Below the pieces are notes generated by a model. It searched no databases. It was given only the letters and a program-made list of their open reading frames with translations, and was not told where the DNA came from. From an uncultured Clostridia bacterium (lineage in GTDB: Bacteria; Bacillota; Clostridia; Lachnospirales; Anaerotignaceae), in the NCBI GenBank assembly GCA_944384265.1, contig CALWSR010000003.1, positions 62,001-126,000 on the forward strand: DNA of 64,000 nt, written 5' to 3'. The position numbers and the translations under genes are program-made. Position 1 is the stretch's first letter. Every line of letters begins with the position of its first letter. Positions 8,644 to 18,107 of this stretch are shown here, in pieces.

Positions 8644-9612
8644 TTACCGTTTCATATTTACCAGCTCTTCCAGCATCTGGTCTGTTACAGTAATGATTCT
8701 TGTATTTGCCTGAAAACCTCTTTGTGTTGTAATCATTTCGGCAAATTCGTTTGCAATGTCCACATTTGCCATTTCCAAATAGCCCGTCAAAAGCTGTCCT
8801 GTGTTGCCCTCTCCGGCATTAAATGCCTCCACTGTACCGGTGTTGCTTCCAATTCTGTAATTAGAGCCAACTGCTTCCAAGCCACCGGTATTAGGCACAC
8901 TTGCCACAGCAATTTTACCAATGGAAAAGGTATCTCCACCGGGAGGTGTTACCATAACAGTACCGTCTGCATTGATTGTAATGCTTACCTTTGGAATCTC
9001 GCCTTCTTCTATTTGTATTCCGCCGGCGGTGGTATCTCCCTCAGCCACAGGAATACGGATAGGCACCAGGTTTGTTTCATCAATTTGTGCATCATCCGGC
9101 ACAGGATAGGTCACATCTGCACCATATCCAAAGCCGTATACAACATATCCTTGAGAATCTACTAAATACCCGTCAGAATCCACATTAAAATTGCCCACTC
9201 TTGTCAGCAGCAATGATGTAATATCATTTTGATTGCCGCCGCCCTCTGCTGCTCCTTGTTTTGGATTGACGCCAGTTACTCCTACGGGAAGCTTTTGACC
9301 AATCAAAAAGAAACCATTTCCGTCTATCATCACATCAGAGCCTCTTCCTGTTGCTGCCGGTGTGCTGGATTCAAAAATTTTGTCAATACTTCCCAGTCTA
9401 CAACCATATCCTACCTGAGCAGAGTTTCTGCCTCCATAAACATCTGTACCAGCTGAAGAGTGGGTTGTTGTTGTATACAGTGCCTCTTGAAATGTAGCAC
9501 GGGATGCTTTGTATCCATATGTGTTACAGTTGGCAATGTTGTTGCCTATGACGTCCATTTTGGACTGGTGTGTTTTTAAACCTGCAATTGCTGCAAACAT
9601 TGATCTAACCAT
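8644..9612 (-). CDS. flgE: Flagellar hook protein FlgE (hook/basal-body family)
   Basis: 322 residues with the N-terminal rod/hook motif MFAAIAGLKTHQSKMDVIGNNIAN and the C-terminal EFAEMITTQRGFQANTRIITVTDQML, both classic for FlgE-type axial proteins. The ATG at 9612 is preferred over 9654 because AGGAGAG lies upstream and homologues begin MVRSMFAAI. It is rather short for a hook protein, with a reduced middle domain. Position after flgD and fliK supports FlgE over FlgF or FlgG. Confidence 0.9.
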   Translation of the reverse strand: MVRSMFAAIAGLKTHQSKMDVIGNNIANCNTYGYKASRATFQEALYTTTTHSSAGTDVYGGRNSAQVGYGCRLGSIDKIFESSTPAATGRGSDVMIDGNGFFLIGQKLPVGVTGVNPKQGAAEGGGNQNDITSLLLTRVGNFNVDSDGYLVDSQGYVVYGFGYGADVTYPVPDDAQIDETNLVPIRIPVAEGDTTAGGIQIEEGEIPKVSITINADGTVMVTPPGGDTFSIGKIAVASVPNTGGLEAVGSNYRIGSNTGTVEAFNAGEGNTGQLLTGYLEMANVDIANEFAEMITTQRGFQANTRIITVTDQMLEELVNMKR

Positions 9613-9705
9613 TCTGTTTTTCTCTCCTTTTTCAAAAAGTTGTGCTGTCGGCATTTGAGGGCAGACAGTCCTCTGCCCTCTCGGCCTCCATAAAATGGTC
9701 CGGCC

Positions 9706-10086
9706 TTATAGTATAACAGCACTGTCTATTTTTGTAAAAATATTGTTTTTCATTTCACTGCCGCTTATTGTAGTTACCACAATATTATTGGGTATGTTCA
9801 CAATAAATACTTCCTTTGGCCCTATAACTACAACGTCCTTTGCCCCTTTTTCCTTTGCCTTGGCAACAGCGTTGTTCAAATCCTGTATCAAAGAAGGTGT
9901 CATTTCAATGCCTCTTTGGTCAATTCTTTCCCTTGCGTGCTTTGAAAACTGGATTTCTTCCTTTTTTTGCAGCTGCTCCTGCAGCAGCTGTTCAAAGCCA
10001 ATTCCTCTTTGACCTGCCTGCAGCTTTTGCAGCTGAGAGCCTCTAATGCCTTCTGTTACTTGATTACCATTGATATTTTGAACCAT
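9706..10086 (-). CDS. Flagellar operon protein (TIGR02530-type)
   Basis: A 126-residue protein recognised as the conserved flagellar operon protein found next to flgD and flgE in Firmicutes. The signature block is FSKHARERIDQRGIEMT, followed by an alpha/beta segment ending VFIVNIPNNIVVTTI. Its biochemical role is not established; context suggests hook assembly. Spacing is 30 bases after flgD. Confidence 0.85.
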   Translation of the reverse strand: MVQNINGNQVTEGIRGSQLQKLQAGQRGIGFEQLLQEQLQKKEEIQFSKHARERIDQRGIEMTPSLIQDLNNAVAKAKEKGAKDVVVIGPKEVFIVNIPNNIVVTTISGSEMKNNIFTKIDSAVIL

Positions 10087-10115
10087 CAGCCATTCCCCTC
10101 AAACTGTGCTAAAAC

Positions 10116-10718
10116 TTATGCCGTGGTATCGGTTTTGTCCTCCGGCTTTTCTGTTTCTCCAGAGTCCTCTGTACCATCCTCCGGCTTTTCTACTTCTTCA
10201 GAACCATCTGTACCGCCTTCTACTCCTTCAGAACCCTCTGTGCCATCCTCCGGCTGGTTTTCTTCAATAAAGTCCTCAGGAATTTTACCAATTGCCATAA
10301 TTTCGGATAATGTATAGGCCTCGCCATCTACAAACACAACTGTTTGTCCTTGATACAATCCGCTGCCTGTTACAATGCCTTCTATGGTTTCTATCTCACC
10401 ATCTTCATTTTCTTTTGCAATGGTTACCTCTTTTCCTACCAATGACACAGAATAATTTGTAATAGCAATGTCATTCATATTTACAATGGTATTTTGCAAA
10501 TCTGTCATGGTTTGTATGGATGTCATCTGAGCCAGCTGATTGAGCATCTCCGAGTTATCCATAGGACTGGTAGGGTCCTGGTTTTGCAGCTCTGCTGCAA
10601 ACAGCTTCAAAAAGTCTGTCATATCCAATGTGCTTTTGTTATATGTACCCGGCTTTCTGAGGCCATCCTCTGCCTTTTGTGCATAATCTGACATTACGCC
10701 GTTTACTGCCATTTCCAT
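10116..10718 (-). CDS. flgD: Flagellar hook capping/scaffold protein FlgD
   Basis: FlgD caps the growing hook. The N-terminal FLKLFAAELQNQDPTSPMDN is the family signature, followed by QLAQMTSIQTMTDLQNTI. 200 residues. The C-terminus (about 150-200) is a highly acidic Glu/Gly/Thr/Pro-rich tail with repeated KPEDGTE-like units, which is not part of the conserved domain and looks repeat-derived. Lies between fliK and the flagellar operon protein. Confidence 0.93.
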   Translation of the reverse strand: MEMAVNGVMSDYAQKAEDGLRKPGTYNKSTLDMTDFLKLFAAELQNQDPTSPMDNSEMLNQLAQMTSIQTMTDLQNTIVNMNDIAITNYSVSLVGKEVTIAKENEDGEIETIEGIVTGSGLYQGQTVVFVDGEAYTLSEIMAIGKIPEDFIEENQPEDGTEGSEGVEGGTDGSEEVEKPEDGTEDSGETEKPEDKTDTTA

Positions 10719-10738
10719 TCCTCCTTATTTTGTAGCAT

Positions 10739-11986
10739 TTATTCTGCCATGCTCCACAATCCCAGCCTCATTTGCTGTATAAAATCTCTGGATTGCTCCT
10801 CCCGCAGTCTTTGCTGATGCTGTCTTTGCTGTTCCTGCTGCTGTCTTGCAAAGCCATCACCCTTTTCTTCTTTGTTTTGGTTTTGGTTTTCCATGGTCTT
10901 TTGGTCTACCACTTCCACATTGGTTTCATTGCCTGTGTGCTGTTGTATTATGGCTCCCAATTCTCTGGCTTTTTCTGCCAAAAGATTCATTGTTTTGGCG
11001 TTTTCTGCAAACATAGAAATGTGGGCCTGACCATTTTCCATCACCAGCTTCACTGTGATTTTTCCCAGCTCCTTTGGTGTGAGCTGAATTTCAAATTCAT
11101 TTTGATTTTGAGAAAGCTTTGTCAGCATTTTATCCGCCAGCTTTTGTGCCGCTTCCGGGTCGTTGATTTGTGCATTTTCTCCAACCTTTACAGTCACCAC
11201 ATCTTCAGAAAATGTTTTTTTCACAGGTGCTTCCATGGTCTGCTCAGGCAGCTCCGATTCAGAAGAAGTGTTTGTCTGTCCATCCTTTTGCTGTGCAGAC
11301 TGCTTTGCAGTTGTTGTGATTTCGGCTTCTGCTGTCTGCTGCTCTGTATTGACTGCTTTGGCATCTGTTTTCACTGTTTCAGGCTGCTGTTTGTTTTGTT
11401 CTGCATTGGTTACATTTGCAACTTCCTTAGGCACATTCTGTTCAGAAAGGGTTTTCTCAGCCGTCATCTGGGGCTGTTTTGTATCCACCTGTACTACCTT
11501 TTCTGCTGTGTTTTGCGGCATAGTCTGATTTTGCTCTGTTGGTTGCTCTGTTGTTTGCTCCATCACAATGCCCTCTGCCTGTGTCAGCACCTGTGCTTGT
11601 GCAATCGGCTGCTCTTTGGCCATTTTTTCAGGCTGCACCTCTTGGGCTGTCACCATGTTTGTGTTTACGGCCGCCGCCAGCAATGCCAAATCCATTTGCT
11701 GCAGCATATTGTCTTTTGTGTCTTTGACATCATTTGTTGCATTTTCTGTGTTTTCTGTTTCTGGCTTTGTGGTATCTTCTGTTTTGTCTAAGGAATCATC
11801 CTTTGGTGTTTCCTTTGTAGAAGTATCCTTTTTTGCACCGGTGCTGTCACTTGTTTTTTGGCTGTCTGCCGTTTGCTTCATAAAACGGTAAAATGCATCG
11901 TTTTTGTAATCTGCACCAGACGCCTTTTGTAACATCATCTGTCCCTGCATTGCCACAAAGTCAGCTGCTTTTACACTTGCCTCCAC
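10739..11986 (-). CDS. fliK: Flagellar hook-length control protein FliK
   Basis: FliK measures hook length and triggers the FlhB specificity switch. 415 residues: a long Gln/Thr/Glu-rich, low-complexity N-terminal ruler region and a compact C-terminal domain (about 285-370) with the signature FEIQLTPKELGKITVKL. The extreme C-terminus is Gln/Arg-rich. Composition and position between fliJ and flgD are normal. Confidence 0.93.
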   Translation of the reverse strand: MEASVKAADFVAMQGQMMLQKASGADYKNDAFYRFMKQTADSQKTSDSTGAKKDTSTKETPKDDSLDKTEDTTKPETENTENATNDVKDTKDNMLQQMDLALLAAAVNTNMVTAQEVQPEKMAKEQPIAQAQVLTQAEGIVMEQTTEQPTEQNQTMPQNTAEKVVQVDTKQPQMTAEKTLSEQNVPKEVANVTNAEQNKQQPETVKTDAKAVNTEQQTAEAEITTTAKQSAQQKDGQTNTSSESELPEQTMEAPVKKTFSEDVVTVKVGENAQINDPEAAQKLADKMLTKLSQNQNEFEIQLTPKELGKITVKLVMENGQAHISMFAENAKTMNLLAEKARELGAIIQQHTGNETNVEVVDQKTMENQNQNKEEKGDGFARQQQEQQRQHQQRLREEQSRDFIQQMRLGLWSMAE

Positions 11987-12053
11987 AATTTCGCCTCCTT
12001 TGATTTTTTTTAATATATAGCCAATTCCATAAGGAATGTGCTAACAAATCATT

Positions 12054-12509
12054 TCATTTTCCCGCTATGCGGTTAAATGATACAAATTCCTCCACAAACT
12101 GCTCCTCTGCCTTTTGCTCCTGTTTGTGATAGGCTTCCAGCTTTTTTTCCTTCAATTTTTCCAAGGAAGAGGTATCCTGCTTTGCCGCCACTACCTCCCG
12201 GCGTTTTTTTTCTTCCTCTTTTTTCATTTCAGCAAGCTTTTTTTCCTCCTGCTGTATGGTCACTTCCAATCTTCTTAAATAGGTTTCAAACCCAATGGAT
12301 TCTATAATGGTAATGCCTTGGGCCTTTTTTTCATTAAAATCATTGTTGCACTGTTTATATTCCTTTTCCAAATTATGTATGATATTTTCCTGTTCATTTA
12401 TACGTGCCAGTATTTTTCCATGCTCATTTTTTAAAGCATCCAAAACCTGATTTTTGTAGCTTAATACCGTTGCCAAAGAAAAATGAAATTTTTTCATTGT
12501 TTTCAGCAT
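12054..12509 (-). CDS. fliJ: Flagellar export chaperone FliJ
   Basis: A 151-residue, almost wholly helical coiled-coil protein rich in Lys and Glu, opening with MKKFHFSLATVLSYK as FliJ proteins do. FliJ works as the central stalk of the FliI ATPase ring. The start may be the ATG at 12509 or 12497; the second matches homologues better. It begins 18 bases after fliI. Confidence 0.9.
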   Translation of the reverse strand: MLKTMKKFHFSLATVLSYKNQVLDALKNEHGKILARINEQENIIHNLEKEYKQCNNDFNEKKAQGITIIESIGFETYLRRLEVTIQQEEKKLAEMKKEEEKKRREVVAAKQDTSSLEKLKEKKLEAYHKQEQKAEEQFVEEFVSFNRIAGK

Positions 12510-12526
12510 CCCTCTCGTATATATAT

Positions 12527-13828
12527 TTATTTTAGTATTTTTTCCATTTCCTCCAGTACTTCTTCATAAGAAAAGTTTTCTGTCACACTTTGCTGTAAAA
12601 ATCCATTTATTTTGTCGATTTTGGAAATGGCATAATCTACCTTTGCATTGGTGCCTGCTTTATAAGCTCCAATGGAAATCAAATCCGCATTTTTGTCATA
12701 TACACTCAATATATCCCTCAGCTTTGAATTCAAATCCTTATGTCTTTGTGAAACAATGCTGCTCATCAAACGGGAAATGCTTGCATTGACATCAATGGCA
12801 GGAAAATGATTGCTGTTTGCCAATTTTCTGGTCAACACAATATGTCCGTCCAATATACCACGGACTGTGTCTGCAATGGGTTCATTGGTATCATCCCCTT
12901 CTACCAATACGGTATAAACACCTGTGATGGAGCCTTTTTTAAAATTGCCGCTTCTTTCCAAAAGCTTTGGCAGCTCTGCATAAATAGAAGGCGTATACCC
13001 TCTGGCCACAGGAGGCTCTCCCACCGCCAGGCCAATTTCTCTTTGGGCCATGGCAAAGCGTGTCAAAGAATCCATCATCAAAAGCACATCTTTTCCTTGG
13101 TCTTTAAAATATTCTGCTATGGTGGTTGCCACCATGGGGCATTTCATTCTCAGCATGGCAGGCTGGTCGCTGGTGGCAATCACAAGCACAGAACGTTTCA
13201 TGCCCTCTTCTCCCAAATCTCTTTCCATAAATTCCAGCACTTCTCTGCCACGCTCTCCCACAAGGGCAATGACATTGATGTCTGCTTTTACATTTTTGGC
13301 AATCATACCCAAAAGGGTACTTTTTCCAACACCACTGCCTGCAAAAATACCAATTCTTTGTCCCTTTCCGATGGTCAGTGTGCCGTCTATGGCTTTTACG
13401 CCAAATTCCATTTTTTCTGTAATGGGAGGTCTGTCCAAAGGATTGGTATAATTGCTTTCCACAGTATAATATTCTTCTGTTTCAAAGCTGCCCTTTCCAT
13501 CAATGGGATTTCCCATAGAATCAATGGCTCTGCCTCTTAAAAAATCCCCCACAGGTATTTTCAGTCTTTGCTTTGTGTTTCTGACAAAGCTGCCCACGGA
13601 AATACCGCTCATATTGTCATAGGGCATTAAAAATATTTTTTCATCTTTAAATCCCACAATTTCTGCGGGAATTTGTTTGTTGCCCCCTTCATTATATATC
13701 AGACTGATATCTCCCATGCTTGCCTTGCCTCCGGAGGCCTCTATACCCATGCCGACAATGTTTTCAATTTTTCCAATATGACTGATTGTTTCAGACTCCA
13801 GTATCAGGCTGACCATATTTTTAAACAT
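12527..13828 (-). CDS. fliI: Flagellum-specific ATPase FliI
   Basis: FliI is the hexameric ATPase of flagellar export, related to F1 beta. 433 residues. Walker A GSGVGKST at 164-171, Walker B VLLMMDSLTRFA, and the PPVARGYTPSIY loop typical of type III ATPases are present. It is separated from fliH by a 125-base gap that contains a perfect 9-bp hairpin. Confidence 0.97.
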   Translation of the reverse strand: MFKNMVSLILESETISHIGKIENIVGMGIEASGGKASMGDISLIYNEGGNKQIPAEIVGFKDEKIFLMPYDNMSGISVGSFVRNTKQRLKIPVGDFLRGRAIDSMGNPIDGKGSFETEEYYTVESNYTNPLDRPPITEKMEFGVKAIDGTLTIGKGQRIGIFAGSGVGKSTLLGMIAKNVKADINVIALVGERGREVLEFMERDLGEEGMKRSVLVIATSDQPAMLRMKCPMVATTIAEYFKDQGKDVLLMMDSLTRFAMAQREIGLAVGEPPVARGYTPSIYAELPKLLERSGNFKKGSITGVYTVLVEGDDTNEPIADTVRGILDGHIVLTRKLANSNHFPAIDVNASISRLMSSIVSQRHKDLNSKLRDILSVYDKNADLISIGAYKAGTNAKVDYAISKIDKINGFLQQSVTENFSYEEVLEEMEKILK

Positions 13829-13864
13829 ATATAACCTCCGGCCTTTTTTATTTTGCTGTAAAAT

Positions 13865-13886
13865 AAGGGGCTTTTATAAGCCCCTT
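13865..13886 (-). promoter_or_regulatory. Intra-operon hairpin between fliH and fliI
   Basis: Perfect 9-bp stem (AAGGGGCTT with AAGCCCCTT) and a 4-base loop in a 125-base gap of an otherwise tight operon. On the minus strand only four T follow, so partial termination or an mRNA processing/stability role is more likely than full termination. Confidence 0.6.
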
Positions 13887-13953
13887 AAAAATCGTATTGC
13901 TTTTGTTGCAAAGAACAGCTTTCTGCTTTATGAGGGCTGAATTTTTTATTTTT

Positions 13954-14922
13954 TTATAATGATGCACTGTTTAAAATCTCTTTAATATTTACCATTTGAG
14001 TACTTGCACTTGCATCAATAATTTCATCAGGCAATTCTATAATACAAGTACCTGCCGTTTCATGCTCCATCACAACAATTTTCACATGGTCAGAAAGATG
14101 TGCCAAGTGCCTTAATAATGCGGAATCCCCTTCCACCATCATTTCTGCATCACATCTTGCAATGTATACCTTGGCCCATTCTCTGCTTTTTAGTTTTTCT
14201 GTTGCTGCAATAATCATTCTTTCAATGACTTCTCCACTTGATTTTAGGCTTACCTGTATCACTTTTTCTGCAATGGCCACTGCCACATCTCTCAGCTGGT
14301 CACGATATTTTTGAAGCATTTCTTCTTTCATTGCTTCAGCACTTTCTATCACCAGCTTGATATCCTCCAGAGCCTTTTGGCTCATTTGGTCATACTGCAT
14401 TTTACACTCTTGCTCTGCTTTTTGCTGCCCTTGTATTGTTCCTTCTTCATATCCCTCTTCATAGCCTTGCTTTTGTGCATCGCTCTTCATCTGCTCAGCC
14501 TGCTGCCTTGCTTCAAAAAGAATGTTTTCAGCCTGCTGCTTTGCTGCTTCCAATGTCTGTCGTGCCTGCTGATTGGCCTTTTTTTCTATCTCTTGTGCTT
14601 TTTTTTTGATTTCATCTATCTCCTGCAAGGCCTTTTCTCTTTCTTTTTTTACGGCTTTGTCTTCAAATACAAAATCCTCTTGTGCTTTTGGCTGCTGCTG
14701 AGGCGGCGGAGGGGTTTGTTCCTTTTTTTGTTCAACAGTTTCTTTTTTTGTTTTTTTTTCTTCCGTCAGTTGAGGCAAATCCTCCAGAAGGGCAATGCCC
14801 TTTTTTTTCACATTTGCTTCTTCTGCCGTTTCGTCTGCTTGATGATATTTTCCATATGTATAATCTGCTACATTTTTGTCCTTTTCATAAAACTTAAAGA
14901 TATTACTATGCAATAATATCAT
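13954..14922 (-). CDS. fliH: Flagellar assembly protein FliH
   Basis: FliH dimerises and holds FliI in check at the export gate. 322 residues: a charged N-terminus with runs of Pro and Gln, a long coiled coil (about 85-170, rich in Ala/Gln/Glu) and a C-terminal domain ending with IIELPDEIIDASASTQMVNI, the conserved FliH/V-ATPase-E-like end. It overlaps the 3' end of fliG by 17 bases, indicating coupled translation. Confidence 0.92.
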   Translation of the reverse strand: MILLHSNIFKFYEKDKNVADYTYGKYHQADETAEEANVKKKGIALLEDLPQLTEEKKTKKETVEQKKEQTPPPPQQQPKAQEDFVFEDKAVKKEREKALQEIDEIKKKAQEIEKKANQQARQTLEAAKQQAENILFEARQQAEQMKSDAQKQGYEEGYEEGTIQGQQKAEQECKMQYDQMSQKALEDIKLVIESAEAMKEEMLQKYRDQLRDVAVAIAEKVIQVSLKSSGEVIERMIIAATEKLKSREWAKVYIARCDAEMMVEGDSALLRHLAHLSDHVKIVVMEHETAGTCIIELPDEIIDASASTQMVNIKEILNSASL

Positions 14923-15919
14923 CCTTTCCGCCTTTCATAATAATCAGCTCGCCCTGCTCTTCCAGTCTTCTGATGATAGCCACAATTCTCTGCTGTGCCT
15001 CTTCCACATCTTTTTTACGAACATTTGTTGTAATTTCTAAGTCGGATTTAATAGATTCTGCCATACGAGATGACATATTTGCAAAAATAATACTCTTTAC
15101 CTCTTCGTTTGCGCCCTTCAATGCAAACACAATGTCCTTGCTGTCGCAATCCCGTACAAAACGCTGTACAGAACGATTATCCATGGTTGTAATATCTTCA
15201 AATACAAACATTCTCTTTCTGATTTCTTCTGCCAGCTCGGCATCCTTTTCAGAAAGCCCGTCAAAAATACTTTTTTCGCTGCTGCGGTCCATGTTGTTCA
15301 TAACCTCGGCAATATAATCAATACCGCCAACCTGTTTGTAATCTGTTGTAAGAATATTGGCAAATTTCTTCTCCAATTCTCTTTCCACAATTTTAATGGT
15401 ATCCGGCGAAACACTGCTCATGGTGGCAATGCTGTGAACAACCTGCAGCCTTTTTTTGTCATCCAAATTTTCAATCACCTGAGAGGATAATGTGGAATCC
15501 ACATAGGCCAGCACCAAAGCAATGGTCTGAGGCCTTTCCTGCGACAATATGGTCACAAGGTTGGAGCCGTCTGTTTTTCTGATAAAAGAAAACGCTCTTG
15601 TTTTCAGCTGCTTTGATATTCTGTCCAAAAGACTGCTGGCTGTTTCCTGTCCAAAGGCTTTTTCCAATACCGTTCTGGCATATTCCAGGCCGCCGTCGGT
15701 TACTACCTTTTGTGTCAGGCACATTTTGTAAAATTCATCCAGAACCTCTTCTGTTTCCTCCGGCGTCAAATGCTGCAGCTTTGCCACCTCCACTGTCAGC
15801 TTTTCCAAATCATCTTCGCTTAAATATTTATAAATCTGAGAAGCTTTATCTACCCCCAGTGAAACAACGACTGCAGCTGCTTTTTGTTCAGGTGATAAAG
15901 CACGTTTCCCCTCAGCCAT
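14906..15919 (-). CDS. fliG: Flagellar motor switch protein FliG
   Basis: FliG links the MS ring to the C-ring and takes torque from MotA. 337 residues with three armadillo-like regions. Recognisable blocks are EDDLEKLTVEVAKL, ERPQTIALVLAYV and the C-terminal MFVFEDITTMDNRSVQRFVR with its charged torque helix. The start overlaps the end of fliF by a few bases and the end overlaps fliH. Confidence 0.97.
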   Translation of the reverse strand: MAEGKRALSPEQKAAAVVVSLGVDKASQIYKYLSEDDLEKLTVEVAKLQHLTPEETEEVLDEFYKMCLTQKVVTDGGLEYARTVLEKAFGQETASSLLDRISKQLKTRAFSFIRKTDGSNLVTILSQERPQTIALVLAYVDSTLSSQVIENLDDKKRLQVVHSIATMSSVSPDTIKIVERELEKKFANILTTDYKQVGGIDYIAEVMNNMDRSSEKSIFDGLSEKDAELAEEIRKRMFVFEDITTMDNRSVQRFVRDCDSKDIVFALKGANEEVKSIIFANMSSRMAESIKSDLEITTNVRKKDVEEAQQRIVAIIRRLEEQGELIIMKGGKDDIIA

Positions 15920-17558
15920 TGTCTTCTCCTCCTCTCAGCCAGGATTTAATAAGCTGTGCGGATATTTCCGGATTTTCCTCCGCAAATCTGCGGATATTTT
16001 CCTTCAATTCCATACTCTTTTCATTTTGTATTCTAAGCAGTTCTTTTTCTGATTCTGTCTCTTGGTCTGTTTCTGCCGCCCCTTCTGCCTCCTGCATCAA
16101 TTCATTCATAGGCGGAACAACCACAGTTTCTGTCAGCTGAACATCTGCAAGGGCCGCAGCCTCTTGGGCCTTTTTCCTTCTTTTTCTGAGCATCAGCACC
16201 AGCAAAATCAAAAGCAGTACCAATATGCCTGCTGCAACGGCTCCAATCAGTATCCATCTGTTCAAGCCTGTGTCTACTGCCGGTACAGATGTGTCAATAA
16301 AGAATGGTGCGCTTTCCACAGCAATTTTGTTGTTTTTGTCTGCGTCAGAAATACCTGCTGCTCTTGCAACAATATCCCTTACAGCCGCTCTTGACAAATC
16401 CCCAAAATCTGTGCCATTGATGACAACGGATACATTCAAGTCCTCCAAATTTCCTGTATCCATTTGCACCTGTTCTTTGATTTGATTAACCAAATAATTG
16501 ATATCCTGCTGATTTCTTATGTAATTTTCTGTACCGTCTGTTTCTAACTGCTGTACGCCATAAATGGGAATTTCCGCATTGGTTTCTGTTCCCGGCACAC
16601 CGCCTTCTTCAGCTCCGTCCGGTCTGGAAAGCTCCTGATTGATGGATACATTTCCGGGAATGCCCACCTTGTCTTCTTCATTTGGCGGTGCAGAATAATT
16701 GATGATTTCCTGTATTCTTTTGTCAATGTCCACAGAAGCCTTTACAGAAACCTTTACATTTTCTTCTCCATAAATTGGCTTTAATACATTTAACACATTG
16801 TTTTTAATGGTGTTTTCAATTTCCTTTTCCACATCCAGCTTCAGCTGGGCTGCCAGGCTTCTGTCTCCTGTATCGCTGTCTGTTCTGACTGTCACATCTG
16901 TACCGTTTCCATCCAATACAGTGATGTTTTCAAATGTAATTTTGGATACACTGGTGGAAATCAGCCTTTGTATGCCTTCTACCTGAGCCTTTGACGGAGA
17001 TGTGCCGTCTTTCATAATCACAGTAACAGATGCACTGGCATCCATATTCACGGCATTTCCAATCACATATTTTTGCTCCTCTGCCGGTGTAATGGTTACC
17101 ACTGCATCCTTCACGCCGTCAAACTGCCGAATGGTAGAAGCCAGTCTGTCCTGAAGATAAAACAGCTCATAGTTGTCTCTGTCAGCATCTGTTGTCATCA
17201 TGCTGATGTTGTTTGTATATAAATCATAAGAAAAACCGCTTTTTGGGTAGCCTGCCATAACAAGCTGCGCCCTCAGCTGGTCCTCCTGTTTTTCCGGCAC
17301 CAATATGGTACCGCCTGTCCGATATCTGTAATCTACGCCCGAATCCTGTAATGCAGTCATTACTTCTGTTGCTTCTGTTTCATTCATATCCTGAAAAAGT
17401 ACAACATAAGGTCTTGTATTTAAATAAAATGCAAGTCCGGCAGAACCAACTAAAAGCAAAATAATACCTGCAAGTATCAGTCTTTTTGTTTTTTTATTTA
17501 ATTTTTCAACCGTTTGTTTTATTTTAGCCCATAAAGCCTTCAATTTTGTAGCATCCAA
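15912..17558 (-). CDS. fliF: Flagellar MS-ring protein FliF
   Basis: FliF builds the membrane/supramembrane ring on which the flagellum assembles. 548 residues: first membrane helix at about 24-46, two ring-building YscJ-like domains (EKQEDQLRAQLVMAGYPKSG, VVTITPAEEQKYV), second helix at about 425-450, and a cytoplasmic tail whose last residues bind FliG. Standard length and order. Confidence 0.96.
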   Translation of the reverse strand: MDATKLKALWAKIKQTVEKLNKKTKRLILAGIILLLVGSAGLAFYLNTRPYVVLFQDMNETEATEVMTALQDSGVDYRYRTGGTILVPEKQEDQLRAQLVMAGYPKSGFSYDLYTNNISMMTTDADRDNYELFYLQDRLASTIRQFDGVKDAVVTITPAEEQKYVIGNAVNMDASASVTVIMKDGTSPSKAQVEGIQRLISTSVSKITFENITVLDGNGTDVTVRTDSDTGDRSLAAQLKLDVEKEIENTIKNNVLNVLKPIYGEENVKVSVKASVDIDKRIQEIINYSAPPNEEDKVGIPGNVSINQELSRPDGAEEGGVPGTETNAEIPIYGVQQLETDGTENYIRNQQDINYLVNQIKEQVQMDTGNLEDLNVSVVINGTDFGDLSRAAVRDIVARAAGISDADKNNKIAVESAPFFIDTSVPAVDTGLNRWILIGAVAAGILVLLLILLVLMLRKRRKKAQEAAALADVQLTETVVVPPMNELMQEAEGAAETDQETESEKELLRIQNEKSMELKENIRRFAEENPEISAQLIKSWLRGGEDNG

Positions 17559-17672
17559 TGTAAAACCCCTCTTGCCTTTCCTTATTATTTGCCCTGCAAA
17601 CGAACTTATATTTTATTTCTTCTATCTATATTATACAATATATGACTCACTTTTGGCAAATTTTAGTAACGC

Positions 17673-18002
17673 TTACAAATTAATTCTCATCACTTCATTG
17701 TAAGAATCCAAGGCCTTATTACGCAGCTGAATCAGCATATCCACTGCCAGCTGGGCTTTTGCTGAAGCAATGGCGCCTGTGTGCGGGTCATTTGTCTGTC
17801 CTGTGGCAAATTTATATTTTGCCTGCTGCAATTCATTGTCTGTATCAATCACATCCTGTATGGCATTTTCAAATATATCTGCAAACAGTGTTTGTCCGCT
17901 GCCCTGAGAAGGTGCAGCTGACGTCAAAGAGGCTCCCCCCACTTTTTTTGTTGTATCAAAGCCCTCTCCAAACTGCATCAGTTGTATCGGATCTATAAAC
18001 AT
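17673..18002 (-). CDS. fliE: Flagellar hook-basal body complex protein FliE
   Basis: FliE joins the MS ring to the rod. With the ATG at 18002, preceded by GGAGGGAG, the protein is 109 residues; the longer frame to 18026 lacks a ribosome site. The C-terminal half carries the family signature AKAQLAVDMLIQLRNKALDSY followed by NEVMRINL. Lies between flgC and fliF as in most Firmicutes. Confidence 0.93.
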   Translation of the reverse strand: MFIDPIQLMQFGEGFDTTKKVGGASLTSAAPSQGSGQTLFADIFENAIQDVIDTDNELQQAKYKFATGQTNDPHTGAIASAKAQLAVDMLIQLRNKALDSYNEVMRINL

Positions 18003-18107
18003 AATTCTCCCTCCAGTTTTTATCAACTATAATACCTGTTGTTTTTTTGTAGTATGCTCTGTGCTACAATGCCTTCCCTTTACTGTGCCATTGCCTCAAA
18101 ATAATGT

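Noticed and set aside
10772-11791. 339-codon open frame on the plus strand
   Set aside because: Antisense shadow of the Gln/Thr-rich fliK gene; rich in Leu, Cys and Phe, no ribosome site, no domain.
12806-13540. 244-codon plus-strand frame
   Set aside because: Antisense to fliI, which has clear Walker motifs and a ribosome site.
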